From contig CAMDKO010000005.1 of NCBI GenBank assembly GCA_945901155.1, positions 1 through 60,395 of the forward strand: a stretch of 60,395 nt of DNA, in the 5' to 3' direction. Positions within the stretch are counted from its first letter, which is position 1; every line of letters begins with the position of its first letter. Below are positions 28,771 to 36,657 of this stretch, in pieces. The translations under genes were made by a program, and so were the position numbers. The notes beneath the pieces were generated by a model. That model did not search any database, had not been told where the DNA came from, and saw nothing but the letters and a program-made list of their open reading frames with translations. Origin of the DNA: Pedobacter schmidteae. Its GTDB lineage: Bacteria; Bacteroidota; Bacteroidia; Sphingobacteriales; Sphingobacteriaceae.

Positions 28771-28896
28771 TAAGTACTAAGTAATAAGTAATAAGTAGTA
28801 AGTTAGCTTCATTTCATAATAGCTCTTCATACTTCATACTTCATGCCTCAGATAACAGATAACAGATAACAGATAACTTACAAAAGACAACAGACA
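28771..28896. repeat. Heptameric short-word array after iscS
   Basis: Eighteen heptamers in constant phase from the base after the iscS stop codon. The word changes along the array: TAAGTAA-like, then TCATACT-like, then ACAGATA-like units (three identical copies at 28855-28875). It lies between iscS and iscU, within what would otherwise be an operon. Confidence 0.88.
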
Positions 28897-28912
28897 CTAA
28901 ATATCAAAAATT

Positions 28913-29326
28913 ATGGCATACTCAGAAAAAGTAATCGATCATTACACTCACCCACGCAACGTTGGGACTCTTGATAAAAGCAGTACTAAAGTTGGAACAG
29001 GCTTAGTTGGTGCTCCAGAATGTGGTGACGTGATGCGCTTGCAGATTGAAGTTGATGAAAATCATATGATCACTGATGCAAAATTCAAAACATTTGGATG
29101 CGGATCAGCAATTGCATCTTCTTCTCTTGCAACCGAATGGCTGAAAGGTAAATCTATAGATGATGCAATGAAGATTGACAACATGGATATTGTAGAAGAA
29201 CTTGCTCTTCCGCCCGTTAAAATACATTGTTCAGTTTTAGCTGAAGATGCAATCAAAGCCGCAATCAATGACTACCGTGTAAAAAATGGTTTGGAAGCCT
29301 TAGAATCGGCTAAATCTCACCACTAA
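28913..29326 (+). CDS. iscU: Iron-sulfur cluster scaffold protein
   Basis: 137 residues. The three cluster cysteines are in GAPECGDVM, FGCGSAIASSS and KIHCSVLAE, and the N-terminus YSEKVIDHYTHPRNVG is the IscU type. Receives sulfur from the upstream IscS. The LPPVK sequence for the chaperone HscA is present although HscA is not encoded here. Confidence 0.97.
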   Translation: MAYSEKVIDHYTHPRNVGTLDKSSTKVGTGLVGAPECGDVMRLQIEVDENHMITDAKFKTFGCGSAIASSSLATEWLKGKSIDDAMKIDNMDIVEELALPPVKIHCSVLAEDAIKAAINDYRVKNGLEALESAKSHH

Positions 29327-29373
29327 GAATCATCATGGCTGAAAACAGCTTTGAATCTTAAGTAAAACTAAAA

Positions 29374-29700
29374 ATGGTAACAGTTACAGATAAAGCAAAA
29401 AATAAGGTTGAACAATTAATGTCTGAAAACGAACTCGATAAGAGTTATTTTTTACGTGTTTCTGTTCAGGGTGGCGGTTGTTCTGGCTTATCTTACAAAA
29501 TGGATTTCGATAATGAAGAGAAAACCGGAGATCAATTTTTTGAAGATCAGGGTATTCGACTTGCACTTGATATGAAATCATTTCTCTACCTCGCTGGTAC
29601 AGAACTTGACTTTTCAGATGGATTAAATGGCAAAGGCTTCAATTTCATCAATCCAAATGCATCCCGAACTTGCGGATGTGGTGAAAGTTTTTCGGTATAA
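29374..29700 (+). CDS. iscA: HesB/IscA-type iron-sulfur carrier
   Basis: 108 residues. The conserved cysteines are in GGGCSGLSY and the C-terminal CGCGESF. It delivers assembled clusters to apo-proteins. It is the third gene after iscU, 47 bp downstream, and ends before a strong terminator. Confidence 0.93.
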   Translation: MVTVTDKAKNKVEQLMSENELDKSYFLRVSVQGGGCSGLSYKMDFDNEEKTGDQFFEDQGIRLALDMKSFLYLAGTELDFSDGLNGKGFNFINPNASRTCGCGESFSV

Positions 29701-29744
29701 AATATTGATAATCAATCTCTAAGGTTCTTTTAAAGAAGAAAAAT

Positions 29745-29780
29745 AAAAGCAAAAGGCTCATTCATGAGCCTTTTGCTTTT
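29745..29780 (+). terminator. Intrinsic terminator of the isc cluster
   Basis: A perfect 16-bp inverted repeat (29745-29760 and 29765-29780) with TTCA loop and T-tract in the 3' arm. Confidence 0.93.
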
Positions 29781-29831
29781 ATACAGGTAATCTGTTATAC
29801 TTGTTTATTATAAATTTCATATTCTCTCACA

Positions 29832-31745
29832 ATGAATCAAATTACAAAGTCTACTACAATACCTAATTTACTTAGGAATGTAGTCGGGTACGTTCACGAT
29901 GAAAATACAACCTTTTTACTTCATAAAGTAAAGGAGAACTGGGTAGAGATCAGTTATAAGCATGTATTAGACAATGCAGATGCTATTTCAAGTTATTTTC
30001 TTGAGATGGGAATTTCTAAGGGCGATCGTCTGGCTCTGATTATCGAAAATTCGGTCGACTGGATTTATTATGATCAAGGCCTTCAACAGATTGGTGGAGT
30101 GAATGTTTCTATCTATCCCACCCTTTCAGAAACTGAAATAGAATATATTTTGAACGATTCAGGAGCCAAGACATTACTTGCAGGAAGTCCATTCCTGTTC
30201 AGAAAAATATTAAAAATTGCTAATAATTGCCCCAATCTTCAGAGAATTATCCCTGTATTTGATGATTACCAAAAATATCTTCCCGATTCAGAACTTAATG
30301 CAGGAGTAATTAGTTTGAAAAACTTAATCCAGGAAGGTGAAAAAACTTTAAACCAATATCAAAAGAAAATAGAAAGTGCAAGAGAGGCCATCCTTCCAAG
30401 CGATCTAACATCCCTTATTTATACCTCTGGAACAACCGGAACACCAAAAGGAGTGATGTTAACCCATTCCAATTTTGTGCAAAATGTTAAAGTTTGTCTA
30501 GAACAAATACCAGTCATAAATAAAGATGATCTTTTCCTTTCCTTTCTTCCTTTATCTCATGTATTTGAGCGTACAGCAACCTATCATGTATGTTGCGCGG
30601 TAGGCAGTAAAATAGCTTTTGCACAAAGCCTCGAGCTACTTGCAAAAAATATGGCAGAAGTTAAACCTACTGTTATGAGTTGTGTTCCTCGTTTACTTGA
30701 GCGAATTCATGATAAAGCAATGAAAAATGGCACATCGGCAGGCGGAATTAAAGCAAAGATCTTTTTATCTTCAATTGAAACAGGAAAAGAGTTCCGGGAA
30801 GTACATGAAGCCGGCAAAAAGCCAAGTTTAATATTAGGTATCAAGAAATCTATAGCAGAAAAGCTAGTTTTCAGTAAGATCAAGGAAAAAACTGGTGGTC
30901 GTTTGAAATTCATGCTTTCTGGAGGTGCTGCATTACCTAAAAATGTGGGAGAGTTTTTCGGAAATCTTGGAATAAAGGTTTTGGAAGGATTCGGACTAAC
31001 AGAAACCTCTCCAGTTATGGCGGTCACGGAATATCACCGCCAAGTTTACGGAACTGTTGGCCGCATTATCCCAGGCATTGAAGTTGCCATTCAGGATGTA
31101 GAAAGTAAAAATATCATCGCTATCCAAACAAATGAAAGCTTTGACGAGAACTTTGAATGTATTGAAGGTGAAATAATTGTGAAAGGGCATTGTGTGATGA
31201 AAGGATATTGGAATAAGCCTTTAGAAACTGCCGAAGTAATTGATAAAGATGGCTGGTTCCATACAGGTGATATTGGAAGATACTATAAAGGCAATTTGCA
31301 AATCACAGATAGAATCAAGAATATGCTGGTAAATGCCTATGGTAAAAACATTTATCCTACTCCTGTTGAAAACACCTACTTAAAGAGTCCTAAAATCGAG
31401 CAAATATTTTTAATCGGAGATAAAAGAGAATATGTAACTGCCATTGTTGTTCCTTCAAAAGAAGTTCTTCAGGAAACTTTTAACTTAAAAGAAGAGTTCT
31501 TTCAGGAGCAAGATTCATTCATAAGGGATCAAAATATACTGGAATGGTTAAATGCTGACATTCGTAAATATTCAAATGAGCTTGCTAAGTTTGAACGCTT
31601 AAAATCATTTTTGGTGAAGCGCAACCCCTTTAGCATTGAAGAAGGAGAGATCACTCCTACTTTAAAGGCAAAAAGAAAAGTGATTGAGAATAAATATTCT
31701 GAGGATATTAATGATATGTATTTGCAGGAGACTGAAGCAGATTAG
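29832..31745 (+). CDS. Long-chain acyl-CoA synthetase (AMP-forming)
   Basis: 637 residues, FadD15/Faa-like. Motifs in order: the P-loop YTSGTTGTPKGVMLTH at about residue 197, GFGLTETSP, and TGDIGRYYKGNLQITDRIKN. Activates fatty acids with ATP and CoA. N-terminal region is of the long-chain type rather than acetate. The stop codon is followed directly by a heptamer array. Confidence 0.93.
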   Translation: MNQITKSTTIPNLLRNVVGYVHDENTTFLLHKVKENWVEISYKHVLDNADAISSYFLEMGISKGDRLALIIENSVDWIYYDQGLQQIGGVNVSIYPTLSETEIEYILNDSGAKTLLAGSPFLFRKILKIANNCPNLQRIIPVFDDYQKYLPDSELNAGVISLKNLIQEGEKTLNQYQKKIESAREAILPSDLTSLIYTSGTTGTPKGVMLTHSNFVQNVKVCLEQIPVINKDDLFLSFLPLSHVFERTATYHVCCAVGSKIAFAQSLELLAKNMAEVKPTVMSCVPRLLERIHDKAMKNGTSAGGIKAKIFLSSIETGKEFREVHEAGKKPSLILGIKKSIAEKLVFSKIKEKTGGRLKFMLSGGAALPKNVGEFFGNLGIKVLEGFGLTETSPVMAVTEYHRQVYGTVGRIIPGIEVAIQDVESKNIIAIQTNESFDENFECIEGEIIVKGHCVMKGYWNKPLETAEVIDKDGWFHTGDIGRYYKGNLQITDRIKNMLVNAYGKNIYPTPVENTYLKSPKIEQIFLIGDKREYVTAIVVPSKEVLQETFNLKEEFFQEQDSFIRDQNILEWLNADIRKYSNELAKFERLKSFLVKRNPFSIEEGEITPTLKAKRKVIENKYSEDINDMYLQETEAD

Positions 31746-31836
31746 AAGGGGAAAGCTTAAAGGGGAAAGCTGAAAGCTGAAAGGGGAAAGCTAAAAGCTG
31801 AAAGGGGAAAGATGAAAGCTTAAAGGGGAAAGATGA
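31746..31836. repeat. Heptameric short-word array after the acyl-CoA synthetase gene
   Basis: Thirteen in-phase heptamers starting at the base after the stop codon, mixing AAGGGGA, AAGCTGA, AAGCTTA and AAGATGA. All units begin AAG. It lies between the acyl-CoA synthetase gene and lysS. Confidence 0.9.
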
Positions 31837-31926
31837 AAGTGATTTAATATTCATTGGAAAATTGCGGTTTTTTGTTCTTTCTTTTATGGGAGCTAAGCTT
31901 TCTTAACATTATTACGTCGAAAACCC

Positions 31927-31934
31927 TATTTTTG
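31927..31934 (+). promoter_or_regulatory. Candidate -7 element of lysS
   Basis: TATTTTTG, exact TAnnTTTG, 16 nt before the lysS ATG. No -33 TTTG at the usual distance. Confidence 0.5.
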
Positions 31935-31950
31935 CAGAAATTTTAAATCA

Positions 31951-33672
31951 ATGAGCATCGGATTATCTGAATTAGAGATTATACGCCGTGAGGCCTTAGG
32001 TGAATTACGTAAACTGGGAATTGACCCTTATCCACCTGAAGCCTTCGAAGTAAATGTTAACGCACAGGATATATTAAACAATTACGAGCGGGATAAAACC
32101 TCGTATAAGAATGTCCATTTTGCAGGTAGGATAATGAGCCGTCGCATTATGGGAAGTGCTTCATTTGCAGAGCTTCAAGACTCTACTGGTAGAATTCAAG
32201 CCTATATTAATCGCGACGAGATCTGTCCGGGCGAAGACAAAACTCTTTACAATACTGTATTTAAGAAACTTTTAGATATCGGCGACTTTGTTGGGGTCAG
32301 TGGATATGTTTTCACTACTAAAACCGGAGAGATTTCTATTCATGTTAGTGAAATAAAGATCCTTTCTAAATCATTAAAACCACTCCCAGTGGTAAAACGC
32401 GATGACGAAGGCAATATTTACGATGGGTTTACGGATCCTGAAATGCGTTACAGACAACGATATGTAGATCTGACAGTTAATCCGGAATTTAAGCAGATCT
32501 TCATCAAACGTTCAAAGGTGATCAATACCATGCGATCCTATTTTGAAGATCAGGGATGGATGGAAGTAGAAACTCCGATCCTCCAGCCCATACATGGCGG
32601 TGCGGCAGCAAGACCATTTAATACGCATCATAATGCTTTGGATATGCCGCTTTATTTGCGGATTGCTAATGAATTATACCTTAAACGACTGATTGTTGCG
32701 GGCTTTGACGGAGTATTTGAGTTTGGAAAAATGTTCAGGAATGAAGGTATGGATCGTACCCATAATCCTGAATTCACATCCATGGAAATTTATGTAGCCT
32801 ATAAAGATTATATCTGGATGATGGCAATGGTTGAACAATGTCTGGAAAAGGTAGCACTTGCCATTCACGGTCAATCAAGCGTGAAATCGGGTGAACATAT
32901 GATCGAATTTGCTGGACCGTATGAAAAACTATCCATGTATGATTCCATCAAAAAATACACCGGCATTGATGTGTCAGCAATGGATGAAGAATCTTTGCGC
33001 AGAACTTGCAAACAACTGAATATAGAAATAGACCCAACCATGGGAAGAGGTAAGCTTATAGATGAAATATTCAGTGAAAAAGTGGAAGAGTTTCTAATTC
33101 AGCCAACCTATATAACTGACTATCCAATTGAAATGACCCCTCTAGCTAAAAAACACCGCAGTCAAGAAGGGCTTGTAGAGCGTTTTGAACTATTTGTAAT
33201 GGGCAAGGAAATAGCAAATGCCTATACAGAACTAAATGATCCTATTGATCAGCGTGAACGCCTAGAGGAGCAGCTACTACTTGCAGGACGAGGTGATGAA
33301 GAAGCAATGGCTATGGATGAAGATTTTCTGAGAGCTTTAGAGTATGGAATGCCCCCAACATCGGGACTGGGAATTGGAATCGATCGTTTAGTGATGCTGA
33401 TGACTGATCAAAGTACTATTCAGGAAGTCTTGTTCTTCCCTCAAATGAGACCGGAAAAGAAGACTATGCAGTTTAGCGATGAAGATTTTATTGCTTTAGG
33501 AATTCCGGCAGAATGGGTTCCTGTATTGAAAAAAATGGGATTCAAAACTGTGGAAGAGCTAAAAGCAGGAAACCCAAATAAAGTCTTCAATGACCTTGGC
33601 GGGATGCGTAAAAAAATGAAACTAGAAATTGCAATGCCTTCTAAAGAAGCAGTTCTAGAATGGTTTAGTTAA
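31951..33672 (+). CDS. lysS: Lysyl-tRNA synthetase, class II
   Basis: 573 residues. The N-terminal OB-fold binds the tRNA anticodon; class II motif 2 (FRNEGMDRTHNPEF) and motif 3 (GLGIGIDRLVML) are clear. After the core an extra C-terminal segment of about 70 residues (from about residue 505, ending SKEAVLEWFS) with a helix-hairpin-like pattern is present, a known trait of Bacteroidota LysRS; not needed for the class II core. Confidence 0.96.
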   Translation: MSIGLSELEIIRREALGELRKLGIDPYPPEAFEVNVNAQDILNNYERDKTSYKNVHFAGRIMSRRIMGSASFAELQDSTGRIQAYINRDEICPGEDKTLYNTVFKKLLDIGDFVGVSGYVFTTKTGEISIHVSEIKILSKSLKPLPVVKRDDEGNIYDGFTDPEMRYRQRYVDLTVNPEFKQIFIKRSKVINTMRSYFEDQGWMEVETPILQPIHGGAAARPFNTHHNALDMPLYLRIANELYLKRLIVAGFDGVFEFGKMFRNEGMDRTHNPEFTSMEIYVAYKDYIWMMAMVEQCLEKVALAIHGQSSVKSGEHMIEFAGPYEKLSMYDSIKKYTGIDVSAMDEESLRRTCKQLNIEIDPTMGRGKLIDEIFSEKVEEFLIQPTYITDYPIEMTPLAKKHRSQEGLVERFELFVMGKEIANAYTELNDPIDQRERLEEQLLLAGRGDEEAMAMDEDFLRALEYGMPPTSGLGIGIDRLVMLMTDQSTIQEVLFFPQMRPEKKTMQFSDEDFIALGIPAEWVPVLKKMGFKTVEELKAGNPNKVFNDLGGMRKKMKLEIAMPSKEAVLEWFS

Positions 33673-33692
33673 CAAAAGGATAATATATTGAT

Positions 33693-33729
33693 AAAGGCCG
33701 TTATACTTTTAAGTATGCGGCTTTTTTTA
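33693..33729 (+). terminator. Terminator of lysS
   Basis: Hairpin with outer stem AAAG-GCCG/CGGC-TTT (one bulge) and inner stem ATACTT/AAGTAT, followed by seven T. Confidence 0.85.
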
Positions 33730-33752
33730 TTTTTGAATAAATAAAAAACACA

Positions 33753-33968
33753 ATGAAAGATTCAAGTATTGAAATTTCTGATCAGGAATATCTGATCAAA
33801 CTGAATAAAGACGATTTTGACCTTACCTTTATTAAGAATCTATTGAAGAGAATAAAAGAGGAACACTATTATTCTTCAATAAATGGGGCTTATGAAATTG
33901 AGGGTCTTAAATTTTGTCAATTGAATTATGAAACCTCAAGCCGTTTCGATAGTTTAAGAGATAAGTAA
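33753..33968 (+). CDS. Small protein of unknown function
   Basis: 71 residues, MKDSSIEISDQEY at the start and RFDSLRDK at the end. Charged, with a likely helix around residues 20-37 and no signal peptide. Not recognised. Lies between lysS and a convergent membrane protein gene, 4 bp from its end. Confidence 0.6.
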   Translation: MKDSSIEISDQEYLIKLNKDDFDLTFIKNLLKRIKEEHYYSSINGAYEIEGLKFCQLNYETSSRFDSLRDK

Positions 33969-33972
33969 TAAC

Positions 33973-34521
33973 TTAAAATTGACGGTAATTTCGCTGCTGA
34001 ACTGTTCTATCCATCTGCCCCATCTGCTCCTTCATCATTTTTATCTGATCAGCCAATAATTTATTTTTATCGGCTTTTTTTGCCTCCTGTAGATACAAGG
34101 TAGCTTCCCTCTTATTTCTTTTTGCCATGGCGATTCCAGCAAGACTTAATTTAGCAAGTGCTATATTATGGTCCATGGTCATCCCTAAACTAATGGCTCT
34201 TTTAAAATACTTCTCAGACTGCAATGGAGCCTTACGTGATTCAATCAAACCAATCAAAAGATTATAATAACCATGCTGTCCGCTAAATAACTGCGTTTCG
34301 TAATTTTTAATTCGGTTCAACCAAACTCCAGCCTGATCCATATTATCTTTCCGCATATAATATTGCGCAATGAGCATATATTCGTTATAAAAGAACGTTA
34401 CAGTGATAAGAATGACTATAAAAACAGAAAGTATTCCCCATCCCCAAAATCCGAAAACCATTAAAGTTATTGCTGCACCCAACACTATAGCTGCAAGTAT
34501 CAATCTGATGTAATTAGGCAT
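33973..34521 (-). CDS. Membrane protein with TPR-like repeats
   Basis: 182 residues: two transmembrane helices in the first 50 residues, then about 120 residues of alternating helices resembling tetratricopeptide repeats (MRKDNMDQAGVWLNRIKNYE, GLIESRKAPLQSEKYFKRAISLG). The last 20 residues are Gln- and Met-rich. Function unknown; likely a membrane-anchored protein interaction module. Confidence 0.72.
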   Translation of the reverse strand: MPNYIRLILAAIVLGAAITLMVFGFWGWGILSVFIVILITVTFFYNEYMLIAQYYMRKDNMDQAGVWLNRIKNYETQLFSGQHGYYNLLIGLIESRKAPLQSEKYFKRAISLGMTMDHNIALAKLSLAGIAMAKRNKREATLYLQEAKKADKNKLLADQIKMMKEQMGQMDRTVQQRNYRQF

Positions 34522-34594
34522 TATCTTTTATCTTTTAAATTTGTTTCAAATATCCGTTTATTTGAGCGTTTAACCAATATCAATCTAAGAAAAT

Positions 34595-35272
34595 ATGTCT
34601 ATTCAATTTGAAAATAGCTGGCAGGAAATTCTGAAAGAAGAATTAGACAAAAATTACATGTTAAATTTACACTCTTTTATTGAAATCCGTCGTAAAGAAG
34701 GGCATACCATATTTCCATCAAACAATTTAATATTCAACGCTTTCAATCATACACCCTTTGATCAAGTCAAGGTGGTAATAATTGGTCAAGATCCTTACCA
34801 TGGCCAAAACCAGGCACATGGATTAGCATTTTCAGTCCAGAAAGGAATGCAAATCCCACCCTCACTTCAAAACATTTTTAAAGAGCTGCAGTCAGAATAT
34901 AATGACTTTCAAATTCCTAAACATGGCGACTTAAGTTCTTGGGCAGACCAGGGAGTATTGTTACTGAATGCAACCTTAACCGTTGAAGCTTCGAAGGCCG
35001 GCTCTCATCAAAATCAGGGATGGGAAATATTTACCGATCGGATAATTCAAATTATTTCGGAGAAAAGAAATAGAATTGTTTTTCTATTATGGGGTAAACA
35101 TGCACAAGCTAAAGCCGGATTGATTGACCATAATAAACATCTGATATTGACAGCGGCACATCCTTCACCTTTTTCAGCTTATCATGGATTCTTTGGCTGC
35201 AATCACTTTATTGTAACTAATGAATACCTGGAGAAGAATGGGGAGAGGGGGATTGATTGGAAGGTAGAGTAG
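34595..35272 (+). CDS. ung: Uracil-DNA glycosylase
   Basis: Removes uracil from DNA. 225 residues, family 1. Motif GQDPYHGQNQAHGLAFSV (catalytic Asp66) and HPSPFSAYHGFFGCNHF (His). The stop codon is followed two bases later by an octamer array. Confidence 0.97.
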   Translation: MSIQFENSWQEILKEELDKNYMLNLHSFIEIRRKEGHTIFPSNNLIFNAFNHTPFDQVKVVIIGQDPYHGQNQAHGLAFSVQKGMQIPPSLQNIFKELQSEYNDFQIPKHGDLSSWADQGVLLLNATLTVEASKAGSHQNQGWEIFTDRIIQIISEKRNRIVFLLWGKHAQAKAGLIDHNKHLILTAAHPSPFSAYHGFFGCNHFIVTNEYLEKNGERGIDWKVE

Positions 35273-35274
35273 GA

Positions 35275-35391
35275 ATTTGCTGATTTGTCAATTTGTTGAT
35301 TTGTCCATGACAATTATTTTTAATTGTTAAATGGTATTCCTATTGACAAATAGACAAATTGAATAATGGACAAATTAAATAAAAGACAAAT
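35275..35391. repeat. Octameric short-word arrays after both ung and lrp
   Basis: Right after ung, four in-phase octamers of type ATTTGTCN at 35275-35306 on the plus strand. On the other side, right after lrp, six in-phase octamers on the minus strand (35344-35391), of which four are ATTTGTC plus one base; the first begins with the last base of the lrp stop codon. The two blocks are therefore an imperfect inverted repeat. Confidence 0.88.
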
Positions 35392-35861
35392 TAGTACTCC
35401 AAAGGAACTGCAGGCTCCTTTTTATTCGTTGACATGATCATCATGGTTTGGAAGGTTTTAACAACCGAGATCTTACTGATCTTATCCATGATTAAACGTT
35501 CATATGATTTAATATCTTTCACATAAGCTTTTAATAGAAAATCACATTGCCCAGTAACATGATGGCATTCAGTAATTTCCTTTATCAATTCAATTTCTTC
35601 CAAAAATACCTGTATCGTATTATTTTTATGAAAATCAAGCTGAATCTGAATGAAAGTTTTTATTCCTAAACCAAGTAATTCTTCATCAACAAGAGCATGA
35701 TAGCTTTTAATATAATGGGCTTGTTCAAGTTTCCTGACTCGCTCAAGGGTAGGTGCCGGAGACAGACCTACTTCATGTGACAGTTGAAGATTAGTAATCC
35801 TTCCATTCTCCTGTAGAATCTTTAAAATTCTAAAATCGATTTTATCCAGTTCTATAGCCAT
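35391..35861 (-). CDS. Lrp/AsnC-family transcriptional regulator
   Basis: 156 residues. A winged-helix of DNA binding at about residues 5-65 (DFRILKILQENGRITNLQLS, then LSPAPTLERVRKLE) is followed by the AsnC ligand-binding RAM domain. Probably senses amino acids; its regulon cannot be told from the sequence. Confidence 0.93.
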   Translation of the reverse strand: MAIELDKIDFRILKILQENGRITNLQLSHEVGLSPAPTLERVRKLEQAHYIKSYHALVDEELLGLGIKTFIQIQLDFHKNNTIQVFLEEIELIKEITECHHVTGQCDFLLKAYVKDIKSYERLIMDKISKISVVKTFQTMMIMSTNKKEPAVPLEY

Positions 35862-35949
35862 ACGTTATCAAAAATAAAAGTTTTAAAAGGAATTGCCAAA
35901 TTTTATTTTAAAATATAGAGATAAAATTGGCAGATATTTTTTTTATATT

Positions 35950-35971
35950 TTTTTTAGATTAATCTAAAAAA
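35950..35971. promoter_or_regulatory. 22-bp perfect palindrome, candidate MntR/DtxR operator
   Basis: TTTTTTAGATTAATCTAAAAAA (22 bp), positions 35950-35971, is a perfect palindrome centred between 35960 and 35961, and it occupies the -33 region of the regulator promoter. The TTTAGATTAATCTAAA core resembles DtxR/MntR-type boxes. Inference: metal-loaded regulator represses its own operon here. Confidence 0.7.
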
Positions 35972-35976
35972 TAAAT

Positions 35977-35984
35977 TAGATTTG
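35977..35984 (+). promoter_or_regulatory. Candidate -7 element of the mntR-nramp operon
   Basis: TAGATTTG matches TAnnTTTG exactly and ends 7 nt before the ATG. No free -33 element: this place is covered by the operator palindrome. Confidence 0.6.
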
Positions 35985-35991
35985 CTTAATC

Positions 35992-36657
35992 ATGTCGACT
36001 ATTCATTCCTTTACCGAAGAAAATTATCTGAAAGCTATTTACCATTTAAGCACTGGGAATAATTCTGTTGTTAGCACCAACCAAATTGCTGAAATAACCA
36101 ATACTAAAGCAGCTTCTGTTACTGATATGTTAAAGAAGCTTGCCGAAAAAAAGCTGATCAATTACATTAAATATCAGGGAGTCACTTTAACTGAAGCTGG
36201 AAAAAATGCGGCTGTAAACATTGTCAGAAAACATCGTTTATGGGAGGTTTTTCTGGTCGAAAAGTTAGGCTTTAAATGGGATGAGGTACATGATATTGCC
36301 GAAGAGCTTGAACATATTAATTCAGAATCGCTAATTAACCGACTTGATGATTTTTTGGGGAATCCAGCAGCAGATCCTCATGGAGACCCCATCCCTGACC
36401 GTTCAGGAACCATACATCAAAAAAAACTGGTACGGATTTCTGACATGCAACAAGATCAAAACGGAACAATTTCAGGGGTTAGCGAGCATTCATCTGTTTT
36501 TCTCAAATTACTTGAAAAAATGGGGCTAACTCTTGGCACCAAAATTAGGGTCTCTGAGCTTATTGAGTTTGATGGATCCATTATACTTATAGTAAATGAC
36601 CATGCCGACAGAACTATCAGCCGTGAGGTTGCAAAAAATATCTTAGTAATGCTATGA
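35992..36657 (+). CDS. DtxR/MntR-family metal-dependent repressor
   Basis: 221 residues. N-terminal winged helix (EENYLKAIYHLSTGNNSVV, then VTDMLKKLAEKKLINYIKY), dimerisation helices with metal ligands in the HRLWE and HDIAEELEHI segments, and a C-terminal FeoA/SH3-like domain from about residue 145. Its start is preceded by its own operator, and its last 4 bp overlap the Nramp gene, so repressor and importer form one operon. Mn2+ or Fe2+ is the expected effector. Confidence 0.92.
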   Translation: MSTIHSFTEENYLKAIYHLSTGNNSVVSTNQIAEITNTKAASVTDMLKKLAEKKLINYIKYQGVTLTEAGKNAAVNIVRKHRLWEVFLVEKLGFKWDEVHDIAEELEHINSESLINRLDDFLGNPAADPHGDPIPDRSGTIHQKKLVRISDMQQDQNGTISGVSEHSSVFLKLLEKMGLTLGTKIRVSELIEFDGSIILIVNDHADRTISREVAKNILVML

